NCBI RefSeq assembly: GCF_021917145.1
Contig: NC_061067.1
Location: forward strand, 4,917,389-4,981,388
Length of the DNA stretch: 64,000 bases
From: Hypomesus transpacificus
Lineage: Eukaryota > Chordata > Actinopteri > Osmeriformes > Osmeridae
Reading direction: 5' to 3'
The notes under the pieces are model-generated. The model saw only the letters and a list, made by a program, of their open reading frames with translations. It searched no databases and had not been told where the DNA came from. Positions 49,901 through 63,828 of this stretch are shown one piece after another. The position numbers and the translations under genes were made by a program. The stretch's first letter is position 1; every line of letters begins with the position of its first letter.

Positions 49901-50586
49901 GATTAGGCGAGACGTGCGGCGCTGTTTGGAAGCTCTGTGGGTTGGAAGTATGCGCTTCCTGTTCGAGTCCGCGTACGGAGCGGAACACATCTGGGAACGT
50001 CCGGACTCGATGCCCGTTGCAAAATTAGTTTCACAAAGAAAATGATTTCCTTGGGGGGGCGTCCTACTGTGACCTCCAGCTGGTCTTCCTGTGTTTCAAG
50101 CAAACTTTCTCTGTAAATGTAGACCTCAGTTATTCCTGAGGATATAGGAGGGATCTCCGAGATCAGGTTACGGTGCTGCACAATCTCTCCCTGACCAAAC
50201 ACGCATGAGAACACACTGACGTACGGCTGGGCATATCTGGAACCAAATCCATTATCACAGTCACGCACTGTAGCAACAACAAACATCAATTGCTACAAAA
50301 ATGACACCAATGAAGCCAAATCAAAAGAATAATGTGAGGACCAGAAAAGTACTAAGCATGAAGAGCTCACATAGACGAGACTGTCCAATCACAGGACACG
50401 CTCCTATCATCTAGCAACAGAACTTTAAGTTTAAAACTGGAGAGAAATCCTTAAAAATGTTACTTCCCTCATAAACTTAGTTCCTCTCATCTAAATCGGA
50501 AACAATCTCGGGCCACACCAGTGGGTTTGCGGCTTACCACATGGCCCCATCTTGGACCTGAGGAAGTGATGTCCTCAGAGTCCCTT

Positions 50587-50587
<1 letters not shown>

Positions 50588-50659
<72 letters not shown>

Positions 50660-50673
50660 TGCCTGTCTGCCTG
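50588..50673. repeat. (TGCC)n microsatellite
   Basis: About 20 tetranucleotide units, degrading to ctgt at the right edge. Confidence 0.95.
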
Positions 50674-53600
50674 TTGTGACTGCAAAGCAGCAGGAGACTG
50701 CAGATCTCACCTTCTCCGCAGAATAGTAAACAGCCCGAAGTTTGTGCATACAAGGGCAAAGATAAGTATTGTTTGGAGAGGAAGTGGGCTGAAAATCTGG
50801 AAGGAAGCATCTAGCTTAGACTGCTGTGGGTGAGGCCACAGGCCTCCTGTCCTACCCTAAATATTGCTTGGAACAATCTGTGAAAACAAAATAATAATTC
50901 TCAATTACTCAATACATACAAGTTAAGACCCCGGAGTATGTAGGAGCATGATGGGATAGACCTGACATCCTGAGAACAACATTACACACTATAATGGGAT
51001 GCTATTTGACTACTGACCACAAAAACAATAAACGGTCTCAGTTATCGCATGGATAACAAACAGCCCTCCACTTCCTGGCTATGATTACTTTAATTAATGC
51101 AATCAATCTCAAACCTTCAATTCAACCCTTAAGTAGGTGTGTGCTTTCTAAAAGAAACAGTGTGGTGTAAATCAAGCTTTTCCGTTAAGCTCAGAGTACA
51201 TGAACACAAACGTCAGGGATGATCCAGAAGTGTTTCTTTAGATCAGCGATGGGTTATTTCCCCTCGTAAGTGGTGGATTCTAGATTTGGGACGTTCATGA
51301 TTAAATGTCTTGGCCTCTAAAGTCAGCGGCTAGATTTGATAGACCAAACCGCAAACCAGATAAGCTGTGTTGGTAGAACAGTGTTGGCTATTCCCCTTAT
51401 AAATGTCTGTTTCCACTCTCTGGCACATTTACAGTGTTCAATCTATTGCTGAGAGTGTATATGTCAACTTCATCTGTTTTCTCAAACTAATAATAGAGAT
51501 GTTGTGGGATGTTGCAAAAACGATGCAGGTGCAATGATGCTTACACTGGTATTGGTCATTCATGTGTGTTCTTTGTGAAACCACTATCAGTAGTCCTTTT
51601 TGGACATTTAAGACTACTTTAGGCTTAGATTTCAGAAAAGATCACAGTATATTAACTTTTCAACTATCACAATGCTATTCATTATGGATGGGATCCACCA
51701 AACATTCCTCGAGGATTTTGCTTAATAATTGTTTTCCAAGTCCATTTGCCAGAGGAGTAGCTGCCATAAACCCAAGCTTTGACACTGGAGTCTACACACA
51801 AGGAGTCAATTAGAAGCCTCTCAGGATCGCCTCCAGCTTACTTCCTGAAATAACTGGTCGAAACGTATTATATTTCAGAAGTGTTTTGCCTCCTAGGTCT
51901 ACCTGACCTTGCCTGGTTGACTCGGCCCCTGGTCCACAGAGGAGGTTATTGTACAAGCATTCTCCGCTCAGAAACAGATTGAACATTTTGATCTGTACTC
52001 ATGTGCAAGCTATTTAAGTGGGCTGTGCTCCGCAACAGCATTGGATGGATGGAAATCATACATATGATGACACACCAGTGAATGACCGATGGAGGGCTGT
52101 GTGATTGGTAAATGTAATGAGTAGAGAGGTTTCATTTGCGTGATGAATTATAGATTAAGCCTAAAAAAAGATGACATTCAAGATGGAAGTCTGAAACGGG
52201 CTATAAATATACAACAAAATACAGCGTCCAATGGCTTTGTAGGTTTTTTTTTGTTTTTTTTGTGGGCGATGTTAAGAATAATCTCGAATCCATCAAAAGT
52301 TATTGGCTCTAGATTTAATCAACAGTCTGTAGGGAAACAAGGAATGTTGTGTTGCAGAGATAATCGTAGGTTCTTAAATTTGGAGTGTGGTGACCACAGA
52401 TTACATATGGCACTTCCATCAAAAGGCATAATTTAGGAACGGTTCAATAAAATATGTTACCACTGCAAATGGAAATGCAGATTCAGAAATAGAGACTTGA
52501 TCGTAATGTAGAAACCACAGTTGACACACAAGCCCCCACTTAAAAGTCAGACAATGAGAGAGGAAGAAGTAGTAGTAGGACTAATTTAGGATTTTACAAA
52601 ACCTTATGCTAAATGATACAGGGTAGGGTTTCCTGCTAACAAATTGTTGGCGGTTGTGTTTTTGATGTGACACTATAGAATAATTTCAAGACTTTTAGCT
52701 TGTGTGGCATTTGAGTCACTAAGATACTTTGTGGCTTTAATGTTTTAGCAAAAACAAACTCTGATGGCCCGACAGTCTGTTCTAGTCTGGATAGTCCTCG
52801 TTCCCAATACAGGCCCTTATCTGTTATCTCCAATCAATGTGCTTACATGGCTCGAGAAGGATAGACAAGATGCAGACAAAAACAAAGTTTCTACAGGACA
52901 AATGTGATTGTACTACTGTAATAGTGATGCGCTAAACAGACAGGACTGAAGGAGGGAAAACATGTCCAGAAAGTCTAAACAGAACCACTCTCTAACAGAG
53001 CGGCAGCTATGTTCATCAGTAATTGAGTGAGGTACATGGTAAACCATAATGGGGAACAGAAATCCAGCTACTTTTGGCCTGATGCACTGTGGGTCAGTGT
53101 TTCTGCTTCAGGCCATCGGAGGACAAAGTGTCAAAATGTGTCACAGACAAATGTCAAAGTGAGAGCTTCGGGTCACCTTTAAGGCTACTTTCTCCTCAAG
53201 CCGATTGATTTCCATTTCAGTCATCCCAGGAGAACGCAACAGTAATCAATACAATAACTCTATTTGATAGGAAGTTTCACCAGCAAGTCTGACAGCGGTA
53301 GTCATTTCAGCACAGAGTAAAAACAGATTTAGAATATCGTTCCCATGGTAAAAGAGAGAGACATTTAAACAGTTTAGTGAGCTAAACATTAGGCACTTGA
53401 TTGACATGACGGCACAACAGCATACCAACAAGTGTGTCAAGAAGGATAAACAGTAACAGAGCTTATCTTACCTTAGTTTAACGCCACAGGATCCACCGCT
53501 GACATCATAGTGCAATGCTGAATGCTGGAGACCATGAGCAGGACCGAGGCCAGGGAGAAAATAAACAGAAACACAGAGAAGGAGAGAGAAAAGAAGATGC

Positions 53601-56600
53601 GGTGAAGAGACTGTGTGTGTGAGCGAGCTTGCTGTGCGCTGGTAGTCTCAGTGCTGTGTCAGAGCAGTATGCTCAGGATGATAACGGTGCCCTTCCTATT
53701 CAGGATTATGTTTCCTGCTGTCGCACCTCTGACAGCCGGCCATGTGACCGGAGGAACCACTCACAACTGAGTCAGAGGCCTCTGATGCATGAGGCACACG
53801 CACACCCACCCACCAAGTCAGGCAGCCGACTAGCCAGCCAAAGTCTCTAACTTTCCTCAACATTGATGAAGACATGAAACATCCTGTTTTACACTCTGTT
53901 GTTGAGAAACCCTTACAGGTTGTAACACGCTCACTATAGCAACTGATAACCAATCAGTCACTCTGACTAGCCATCACAAGTTTCATCACAAGATATATGC
54001 AACCAAATAAAACTTTCTGAGGATAACTTGACCATGGGTGATAGGGTTAAACCCAACCCTTGTAATCAATGCATGAGTACACAAGTACAAATCATTTCAC
54101 CTTATGTTCTATCCGCAGAAATACCTTGGGCATAACAGTCCACAGTACGAACAATACTAAATTAGGACAATGCCAGTTGCCATTGAGTAACTAAGAAATA
54201 CATAGACTGAAGCTATCAACATTGCTACTGAGATCCAAGAATAATCGAACAGCCAGTCAAACGTACTGGATTTGATGTTTTGCTCCAAACAAAGTACAGT
54301 CCTGTAATTTAAATACACAGCTAGCCAAAGGTCAAAACAAGAAAGCATTCCACATCAGCTTATATGAGACTTTAGGGCTGAACAAATGCCTGTGGCCAGG
54401 GGTGACAAGCCCTGTGTGTGTGTGTGTGTGTTTCAGAGTGTGTCAGAGTGTGTGTGTGTGTGTACGTTCATGCATGATTGTTTGTCAGTGGGTAAATAGG
54501 CTCACTTGCTAGTCACATGCCAGTCTTAAGGGAACAAACTAGCAGCAAAAAGCCACAAACAGCCAAAGAGTCCACTTCAAAGTCTGGGGTTTTCCCTTGT
54601 TCTCGATTGTGGCCCAGAAATAGAAATATCCATGGAAGAACTGAGGCTACTCCAAAATACGAATCCTCTCTTGACTTGTAAGGAGGGCACTTTGGTAACC
54701 TGAACACTAGATAGTAACACCTTTACCATCTACTAGCTGCCTAGTATTCCTCCGTCCATTTCTGTGGACATATGTGCTTGCATAAACAGCTTCGACTGTT
54801 GTTGAGCACTATCCAATTTAAGAATGGAAGTGTCACCAAAAAACACAAGCAAAAGGAAAATCCAGCAAAGTTGAATGTAACACACCCAGGCCAACAGACT
54901 GCAAAAGTTATCTGCTGACAAGTTTAAATTAAACACAGTGCAAAAAACACGATCATTGGACTTGTTCCCTCTTCTTGCACATCAGTGTACAGTTTATAAC
55001 CGCAAAAAGTCCTTAGAGCAGCATTTTCAATCACTGGCTTCCTGTTATTTCAATTCCTAACTTTTGTGGTCAGGACAGTTTACGATGGCAAATATCCTAG
55101 AAATTATCAAATAATTAATTAATATGTAAGCTGCCTTTAATAGGATAGCATTTACAACACCCCGGTGATTGAAAACCAAATCATCAGCATGATTAAAGCC
55201 TCGAGTATGTTTACAAGATATGAGGTGAAGAGATGAGGTTGGTTGACACACACTTACCCTGTAACTAGTGCGGCTCTCTATCCAAACTCCCCTGGACAGT
55301 CTGGTATTACTGTAGTAGTATTCCAGGAAAGGTGTTTGTTAGTTCCACAGCTATTTGTGTATCTCTATGGGGATCTGGCTGTGGTTTGTGTTGATAGCTT
55401 TGTCTCTGTTGATAAGTCTGCTCATTTCCTAGAATAGCTCAGCAGCTCGGGGGTCGTGTCTGAACCTTTCAGCATACAGACGGGGGTCTGGACGTCCCTC
55501 CAAGGCTTTTCACAGCTCCGTGTCCCCCAGACTTCTCAGGGAGCTGGGAGCTGGCCAGGGCTTCGGCAGGTTCTGTGTGCACACAGTGACTGGAGCACTT
55601 CCAACCTCACTGAGCAACAGCTGCTATGGCTGAACACATATCCATCTACTCCATTTCGCCCCCCTCCCCTCCATTTATTCCTGCAGAATGTATAGCAATC
55701 TACTCTATCGTCAACCCCCACATCTCTACTTTCACAGAATGTGTCCACCCCCTCCACCCCACCCCAGAAGATCCTCTGTCCCCAGGCAGCATGTGCCATG
55801 TCCCGCTCTAGCTGTGGGTTCAGCAGCACCTGTCTCTGGGTGTGGAGGGATATAGGAGGTGATTGAGGACACAGCGGGACACAGCAAAGGTTCTCCTGTC
55901 ACGTTCATTGTCAACTGTAGCTTTTTGTCCAGAAAGGTGCCCCATACTCTCATGACATTGTCATGTTGGTTTCTCACATCTGATGGGAAATGCATGCTGG
56001 GAGTTTTCTACTAACGTCCTTGGATATTGAAGGAGACCCACTTAGCACATTACCAACAGCCAGTAGTAAAAAACTTAAAAGAAGCAACTGAATACACGAT
56101 ACACCTACAGTTATACAATACTGTGTAGAGACTGATAGCAGAAAATAATTCTCTGCATACTTGGCATCGATTGTTTTGGTATTACGATGTGAAGAATTAA
56201 ACTCCTGATCCAGATCAACATGTAGCCTAGCCTACGCCAGATCTGTGCAAGCTTCTCAAAAACACCAAAGCCTAACTCTCCTTCAAAGAAAAAAGCCTAA
56301 GCTAGAGCCTGTCTAATTAAAAGATTGAATTTCTTTGACTTTTGTTGCTTTTTCCAACCCACAACTAAATTCTAATGTTTATTGCTTTTATTAATAACCA
56401 TTGGTTATGGCCAGAGTTGCAGCAAGTGTTTCACTACTCCAGGATGAGAACCCAAATCACTTGCTATGGAATACAAAGAACTAGGCCTACTTAAATAAAT
56501 ACACAAACTGCAAAATTCAAGATTACAGATAGACACAGGCTGTACAACATACAACATAAATACTATCCAAACTGTATGGTCTAAGTTCATTTTTGCTCTG

Positions 56601-59241
56601 TCTGGCATAAAGGTGTGTCATTGTTAGTTTACCACATCCAAAACAGCTTGAGTTGCACTGCTTGTACAAATGGTTAGTCAAACGTTCTCAGAAGCAGCAG
56701 TAAACGTGAGACTCCAACCTGGTGTTTTACTGTTTGTACTGGCCTCAAGAGACCTTGGCTGGTCCAGGAAGAATATCACTATTATCCTCCACCAAGCACC
56801 CCCAAACACAGAACAACAGGCATGAAATGTCACACTGGGTTTCACAACAAACAAAGATGATCTTTTTCCCAGGAAAGAACCAAATTGATGGACAGTGCTG
56901 ATTGGACAGCAGGACATCGCCTTCTCCATTTTCCATGAATCCCAGTCAAGCTACTTGTAGTTTATGATGACATAACATACAGTAGTATTAACTAAACTTC
57001 AGTGAGCAATCACATTAGAAACTCCACCCAGTTATATTTAGCCTAGTTTCATGATTTGTCTGAGTGACACAATAGCTGCTGACAGAAATGGGACGGCCCT
57101 AGCTGGGGACGTGCAATTAGGTCATACGAGCCATCTGACCCTGACAACAAACAGTGTGCATACTATAGAGGTGCTTCAGGGTATTGCATCAGTGTATGAA
57201 ATGAGCTGTTCAAATAAAGTTGTATTCGTTTTGATTTATAGGACAGGGGGAAGGTGAGAAAGGGGCGAGTCTGTGTGTCCAAATATGAGGAAGAACGCAT
57301 TTATTGATCATGCGATGTGACACACATGATGACATTAACATGTACGCTTGAATGTCCACCAATACAATTCCTTCTCTGCTTTTTCTCCCATCCTGCTTTC
57401 CTCCCTTCACAAGGCAGCCAGGAACAGTGATGAGCCCTATCAAGGCTACCGGGGGCCAAGTTCAATTGCTCACCCGTGTCCAAACCAGGGACATGGGCAG
57501 GAGAGTGATCTGTTCTGCATGTTGTTTTATCAGGGTGCTTTGCGGAGGAAACCCATGTGAGCACAGGCAGAACATGCAACTCCACACTGGAAGACCGGGG
57601 AGATGAGCTTGAGCCCACAGGAGCACCCAACAATGCCTCAAGGCAAATGAAGTACGTGACAAAACATATAGCCCGACTTCAAAAAGCTTAACGGTAGTAA
57701 GAGGACATTCTGCTTTGGTCAAACTATATAAAAACGTACAACTAGGCCTAGACTGACACAACAGAAAATGCATGGATACAAAGTTAGAAACCAAGCATTT
57801 TTTATCTCATTCCTACGTGAAGGAATTCTGACAGGTAAAAAACAAACAAAGCACAGAATATTTGCGATAAGAAAGAAAAGACAGTTTAGAGTGAGCTAAG
57901 TAAACTGGTGTTGGTGCGCTGCCATTCTGTATAAAACTCCCAGTCATGGATGATCATTTTTGCAACAGGGCCATTTGAATTCCTCTTGTAGAGCCAAAGA
58001 AAACAGACCACAGCAGAGCACAACCACGAACAGGAGATATAAATGTTTAGACCATTAGCCACAATGTTCTTGGACCGGGGGCTGAGAGGGCTGGGAACCT
58101 TTCACCTAATGGTTTTCCAAATACCCCGAAAACAGATCCATGCAACTGTTATCTTTCCATTTATCAAACCATTTTGCTTTTCACCCCCTCCCCTGCCAGT
58201 GGATGAAGTGTTGCTTACTATTAAACTGCCAGTGTGATAATAAGTGGAGAAACAGGGGACTCAACAGTCATGGAGGAAAGATACAGGCTTACAGGACAGT
58301 ACATCCTTAGGATTACATTGCCAGTATTCTCATCTAATGGTTACACAGTACTGGTTGCTAACGCCAGTCCAGGATGATAAACTCAGGTAAGTACAAAGCT
58401 CTGCAGCATTCCACGAGGACTCCGTGTGGTATTGCTTTCTCAAAGCTTATGGGGGGGGATGAAAATGGGTTATCGACACTGGAGGGCTAAACAAGAATAT
58501 CCTGTACTCTTTCCATCCTGGCAGGAATTGTGACAGGTTTTTTAGCCTTCATAAACGCGTTTTTGGCTTTTCCCAGTCAGTCTAATATGAAAAATCTGGT
58601 TTAATATAAATATTTATTTCCCAGGTGCAGACGAACTCTTAACAGGTTGGAAACAGATGAGTCTATTGCTTAACAATAGAATGAATGGACGTAACGTTAC
58701 CTCGCTTTCCCTGACCACACCCCCACATTAATAGCCTTTTCGATATATTCAATGTGGAAAAGTAACTGTTATGGTTACAGGAGACCCTGCTTTGATCAAT
58801 CATGATAACTGATAAACGAGCAGCGTTGTCATCCCTCCCCGTCTTAGATCGAGGATCTGATTCAACACATGGCTAGTCATTTGACTCTAGTTGAATCAGA
58901 CTAAAGCTTAAAGTACTACTAGCTTGTACCGCCGACACAAGCAACCGTTAAGTTATTGTATATACTGGGGATCCTCTCTTAACCGACATCAAAACCGCCC
59001 AACTGTCATTTCAGTTTCTGTAAATGTTACCGTTCACACTTCCTGGCTAGCATATCCCCGGTCAGCAGACCCCCTTGAGTATACTCCATCCATGTCAAGT
59101 GACAGTCGCTTAGGGGGAAAAAGAAAGTACCTTATGCCCTCCGTGTGGGTTCCATGTGATTTAAACAATATTATTCTCAACGTTGACATTTCATAAACAT
59201 TATAAATGTGCCAACTCATCGTTAGTTCTGGATACTTCTTA

Positions 59242-59420
59242 CCCCAACTCTGGCCGCATCTCCCGCTATCTCGTGGAAGTGGTTGGTAAAAGCAGCGCGT
59301 GCGTAGTCTCCCAATTCTTTACATTTTTTGCTCCTTGAACTGCAGAGGTGATATGGCTCCCCCGTTTGGTGGCGGTTGGTGGCGGAACGTTATCTATTAG
59401 TTTGAGAAAAGCTTATTAAC
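59242..59420. promoter_or_regulatory. Probable bidirectional promoter region
   Basis: A CpG-richer interval (gcagcgcgtgcgtag, gccgcatctcccgctatctcg, ggtggcggaacg) separates minus-strand DNA ending in a good donor (GGG|gtaaga at 59242) from the plus-strand UBA/UBX gene. It could start both slc4a2 (noncoding exon 1) and the UBX gene. This is inferred from composition and splice signals only. Confidence 0.4.
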
Positions 59421-59984
59421 CGTTAAATAACTGCTAATATGCAGGTACAGTATGCATCTGCTATATAAGTTGGTAGGTACACTTCTGTCTACAACATATA
59501 CATGTCTGGTCCTGCGTTTCAAGACCATTTTAAAAACTTACTGAAATGTTATTTCGAGGTAGCCTAATTATTGTCAGCGTGTTTAGAAGTGGGACTGCCC
59601 TGGCTGTGGTCATGACTGTAATCAGGAATGTGTAGAGGAGGAAACATGGACAGATTGTTCATATTGACTATAGCTTTGTAACTGTTTGGTAAATCAATAG
59701 CGTTTGTTAGACAGTTGTATTTGCATATTGTTGCCACAAGCTTGTCTGATGTGTGCTTGGAATTCTTGTGGGCGTTTTCCATTCGCTGTCAGCTATTTGA
59801 TAGGCTTATTTTGACTTCTGTCAAATCGCAGTTTGGCCAGTACAACAACAGGCAGTTGGACTCGGAAGCATTTTTAAGAGATAATGAAAGACAAGGAAAT
59901 TGTATAGTAGCCAGAGCAAAAGTAAAAGTGTATTTAACATTAGATATCATCATCAGTCATCTCTTCCTAAATAAATCACACATC

Positions 59985-62900
59985 ATGGATTCCACTCCGG
60001 TAAGAAGAAAGTTATCATGACAAATAGCCTCCTACAAGACAAGCTAACGATAGCTAGCTAACACGGTGCTAACTTTAGCAAGCTAACTTAAGCGGCGCTT
60101 GTAAGGGGTATCTGATTTAAGCTAAGGCGTTCTACCCAAGTACGTATTGCTAGCCTAGCAGTAGTAACTGATTCAGGGATGAGCTAGCGAACAAAGAAAA
60201 ATATGAAATGAGAGACTTTACAATGGAGATTAAAATAATAAACGAGTTCTATTAAATATCTTTATTTTTATTTTTATTTAATCAGACATGTAAAACGTGC
60301 CTTTTGTGTAAGTCCTATACGGCCGCTACATAACTGGCCCTAACTATGTTTATAAAACGAGCGTCTCCGAAGTAAGCGTACGTTTGCTTGTTCAGCCAAC
60401 GTTAGTCATCCTAAAGCTATCTGAGGGTCATGCTAGTTAGCTAAACAAGTGAAACAGCCCCTGTCATTCCCTTTGTTCAGCTCTTTTGGAAATTACGTTA
60501 AATGCCATGCTAGTTCTCCATGTTTGTATTTTTGCACAATGATGTCATGTAGACATTCCTCATAAATGTCATCAGTTGCATCTTTGCATGTAGCTTACTA
60601 GCTAACATTAGCTAGCTCTACCTTTGTGAGCATTGGCAATATACAGTAGTATTCTGTAGGGAGGGGGAGGGGAGGGGGGGGGGCGTACAAGGGTACACTT
60701 TTGCTGGCTCTATGGTTTTCCCCAAATGATGTGGTTCACGTCAACACGCCCTTCTTTCCCCCTGCCTTGGCATTTTATCTTGTTATTGTTGCAGACTATC
60801 GGGGAGTTCTTCCGTACCCTGTGTGAGATGGGCTTCACAGAAGAGCAGATTCAGTCAGCTGTGAAGGCAGGACACTTCTCTGTACAAGAGGCAGCTGAGT
60901 GGTCAGTCTTTCCAAACTCTAAACACTGTCCTGAGTTAAATTACTAGAGGGATTATAAAGCTCTCTCTTTGAAGTCGCTTTGAATAAAAGTGTCTGCTAA
61001 ATGAATACATTTAAATAAAAGGTCAATGTTTGAAATACAATTTGTATTTATCTGTGAATGACACTGATTATAACTGTGAACATGTCAAATGTCTGATGTG
61101 AAAGTGTTTCGGTATCATCTCTTTCATACAGGCTCCTCCAAGGAGAAGGTCTGAGACACAAACTGGTAAAGCACCCCGCCCAGCCGGTCCAAACAGCCTT
61201 TTCTGCTTTCAACCCTCCCAAAGATACAGGGACACAATGCCCCCCAAGCACGTCAAGCTCGGAGCCCTCCGACATTGGAGGTAGGATCACTGAAATACTG
61301 CAAAGAAATTGGTGAAAACATTTTTTTGGACGCCATTCCATTTACTGACAAAGAGGTCCTGTGTGCAGAAGGTGTTATGTAATTACTGTAAGCTATTGTT
61401 TTCCGAGCTCGTTATGTACTTTTCATGTACTTTTCCTAAAGAATGCTTATTGCCAAGAGCACAAAGCAAAACCAAAGTTGACATACCTATTTTACAACAG
61501 CTTTGAGAGTATCATCTCTTCACTCTAAAAAGAAAACATTGCACAGACACTTAGGTCTGACTCCTCCTCGATAAATCTGCCCCTTGTTTACAATCTGTAT
61601 TCACACAATTGTGTTTGGCCTTCGTGCAGACCCATCTCTGGTCCTGGGCCACCCGCTCCCCTCCTCCCCAGCTGCAGAGCCCGCGCCGCTGGAATCCCGT
61701 ATCAGGCAGGACAAGAGTGACTTCCAGGAGCAGCAGAGGCAGCGTGTGGCCCAGGAGGCCCGCAGCGAGAGGAGGCATAAGAAACAGGTTAGCAGGGCCC
61801 TTGGCCTGGTTGTGTTGGGTCTTTAGGCATGTTTTATTGAAAGTCTTTGTGTATTTGGCGTTAGTGGGGTAAGCAGTTAGATTCATTAATGTGTTTTAAC
61901 ACAGCACACTTGTTTAACCCCTGGTTCTTTTTGTTACCTGGTATAACACTCTGACATCACACTTCTAATCTCTGATTTGCCAGGAGCGAGAGCTGGTGCT
62001 GAAGCGAATAGCGGATGACCGGAGGACCCTGCTGGAGAAGACCCAGCCAGGCACCCCCACAGAACCCTCTCCTCCTGACAGCCAGGGCCAGAAGCTGGGG
62101 GGCGCGACTCAGACCAGCCTTGACAACAACTGCATCCTCATGGTTAGCCTGGTCCTCCTCAAAACACATTCTTGGACTATAACTGTACATTAATTAATTT
62201 GATTGACTCGAGGGGAAAAAACTGACTGCAGTCCAAATGCTGGGTCGCTTGGCATCGTTGTTGCAAGTTGTAATATGTTATGTTGTTGTATGTTGTGTGT
62301 CCTTAGATTCGTCTGCCCTCTGGGGAGTCCATGAGAGAGCGTTTCCCTGCAGACGCCCCCCTGCGCAGCGTGATGGAGCACATCTCTGGCCGCCACCCCT
62401 CCCTGCCGTCATTCTCCCTCCTCCAGGGATTCCCGCGCAAGCGCTTCGGCGAGGCGGAGCTGGCCTGCTCCCTGCACTCTCTGGGCCTCACCCCCAATGC
62501 AGCACTCTGCATCCAGACCACGCCTCCAGAGACACCCCAGGACCCAGCCAGCCCCGCCACTCCACTCTCGTCGAGTCAGGCGGCGGTGGAGGAGGTGGTG
62601 ACTCCGCCCAACCTCCCTCGTCTCCCACCACCGGTCCCGGTCCAGGAGATGGGGGAGGAGCCTGCCCTTCCACCACCCCTCCCCCAACAGTTGTGGGAGG
62701 AGGCAGTGGGCTACGCAGGGATCCCTGGGGTGGGCCCCCCACTGACCGGCCCCTCCCACTTTTGGGGTAAGGGTTACCATGGCACCTGAGGACTAGGGAG
62801 ACATCCACATATGAAGTACTGTTGATTATAAGCAATCCTACTGTGATGCTTTCAGCAGAGATGCCCTTTTCAATAAGATCCCATTTGTTCACCATTACGT

Positions 62901-63828
62901 TAATTAAGTTTATTGAGTTACATGCAGGCGGTTGGACGTGCAGCTGAATTGATCCTTGGTGTTCATGCTGAGCTTTGTGGTGGACAGGGCGTGGCAACAA
63001 GCTGGTTCCGGGGGATGCTGAGGGGGCCGCCAGCTCTGACGATGACGAGCAACTGGAGGAACAGCAAGACCCAGCCCTCTTCCTGAATGGTACCGCCCCC
63101 GTCTGTCTATGATTGGTTACCAGCTCCCCCTTCCTCTCTTTTCCCTGCTCGCATTCCTCCCCCTCCCTCTTCATTGCCTCGTGTCTCCAGTTTTCAGCCT
63201 CTCCCAGAACTCGTTATTCCCAGCTGTCAGACACAGGCGACCTCTCATTCTCTCAAGGCTTGTGTACTTGTGTCACCACGGTTATGGGATTCCTGGAGCA
63301 GCTCCCGTTCTACCAGCTACACCAAGGGCTTCCTGCAGTAGCCCCACCTGTACTTTCACTGGCATCGGTGCATTCTGTCCTGTACAAATACCTCACTGTG
63401 CCACTTGTACCACTCAAGTGGGCCAGGAACATGTTAGATGTGTCCTCTCCCTCCTCTCTAACTGAGAAACCTGTTACATGCTTGGGTTAAGAAATAGATG
63501 AATGTCCTCATCTGGCCCAAATACATCGGTTTACACTGCATGGACTGGCCAATCAGAGATAAGCTCCTGTAGTTCTGACTGTATGACTGTTTGTTGGTTT
63601 TTGAACCACTATTGACTTTGTATTACACATCTCCATCTATGTTAGTACACATATCCAGATTGTATAACTTTTACAGCAATTTTGGGGGGGGGGCGTCTGT
63701 CCATTTACACTTAAGAGTAACTGTGTGGTTTCCACAGGTTTGCCTCGATTGCCGTTCTTCCCGGAGAACCGAGTGCGTGTTGGGTTTGAGCCCCGGCACC
63801 ACTGGCCTGACCAGGGGAACCGGCTCAG
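59985..63828 (+). CDS. UBA and UBX domain protein (p97-adaptor type), 3' incomplete
   Basis: Coding exons: 59985-59999 (MDSTP), 60795-60901, 61132-61280, 61630-61787, 61984-62142, 62307-62766, 62988-63089 and 63738-63828, phases consistent, at least 413 residues; the gene continues past the window. Residues about 6-44 form a UBA domain (FFRTLCEMGFTEEQIQSA...EAAEWLLQG) for ubiquitin binding. Residues about 115-170 are a charged helix (QEQQRQRVAQEARSERRHKK). Residues about 197-275 are a UBX domain with the p97-binding loop GFPRKRF. A proline-rich linker, an acidic patch (SSDDDEQLEEQ) and FEPRHHWPDQGNRL follow. The domain order resembles UBXN1, but the long C-terminus does not, so I give no symbol. 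ATG 59985 has a strong context; the frame is open upstream to ATG 59715. Confidence 0.85.
60000..60794. other. Intron 1 of the UBA/UBX gene
   Basis: Rich in agctagctaac-type motifs near 60045-60100 and 60595-60620, which are common in fish introns. A G-rich tract lies at 60660-60683. Confidence 0.7.
60957..61012 (+). repeat. Short dispersed fish repeat
   Basis: gtcgctttgaataaaagtgt followed by ctgctaaatgaata closely matches a tail motif that recurs widely in teleost genomes. It lies in the intron after the UBA exon. Confidence 0.6.

Larger units (their letters stand above)
46122..59984. other. slc4a2 5' region and intergenic DNA
   Basis: About 14 kb without a confident coding exon. Strong minus-strand donors that could belong to slc4a2 5' exons include AAG|gtaaga at about 53471, GAGAAG|gtgaga at about 50711 (open, phase 0, from ATG 50749) and GGG|gtaaga at about 59242. 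The AE2a N-terminal exon (MSS...) was not found. Confidence 0.4.

Noticed and set aside
53474..53510. MMSAVDPVALN as the AE2a start exon
   Set aside because: A stop codon precedes the donor, so it could only be untranslated sequence.
57462..57490. MSLVWTR in-phase start exon for slc4a2
   Set aside because: No resemblance to AE2 N-termini and no promoter features; probably chance.
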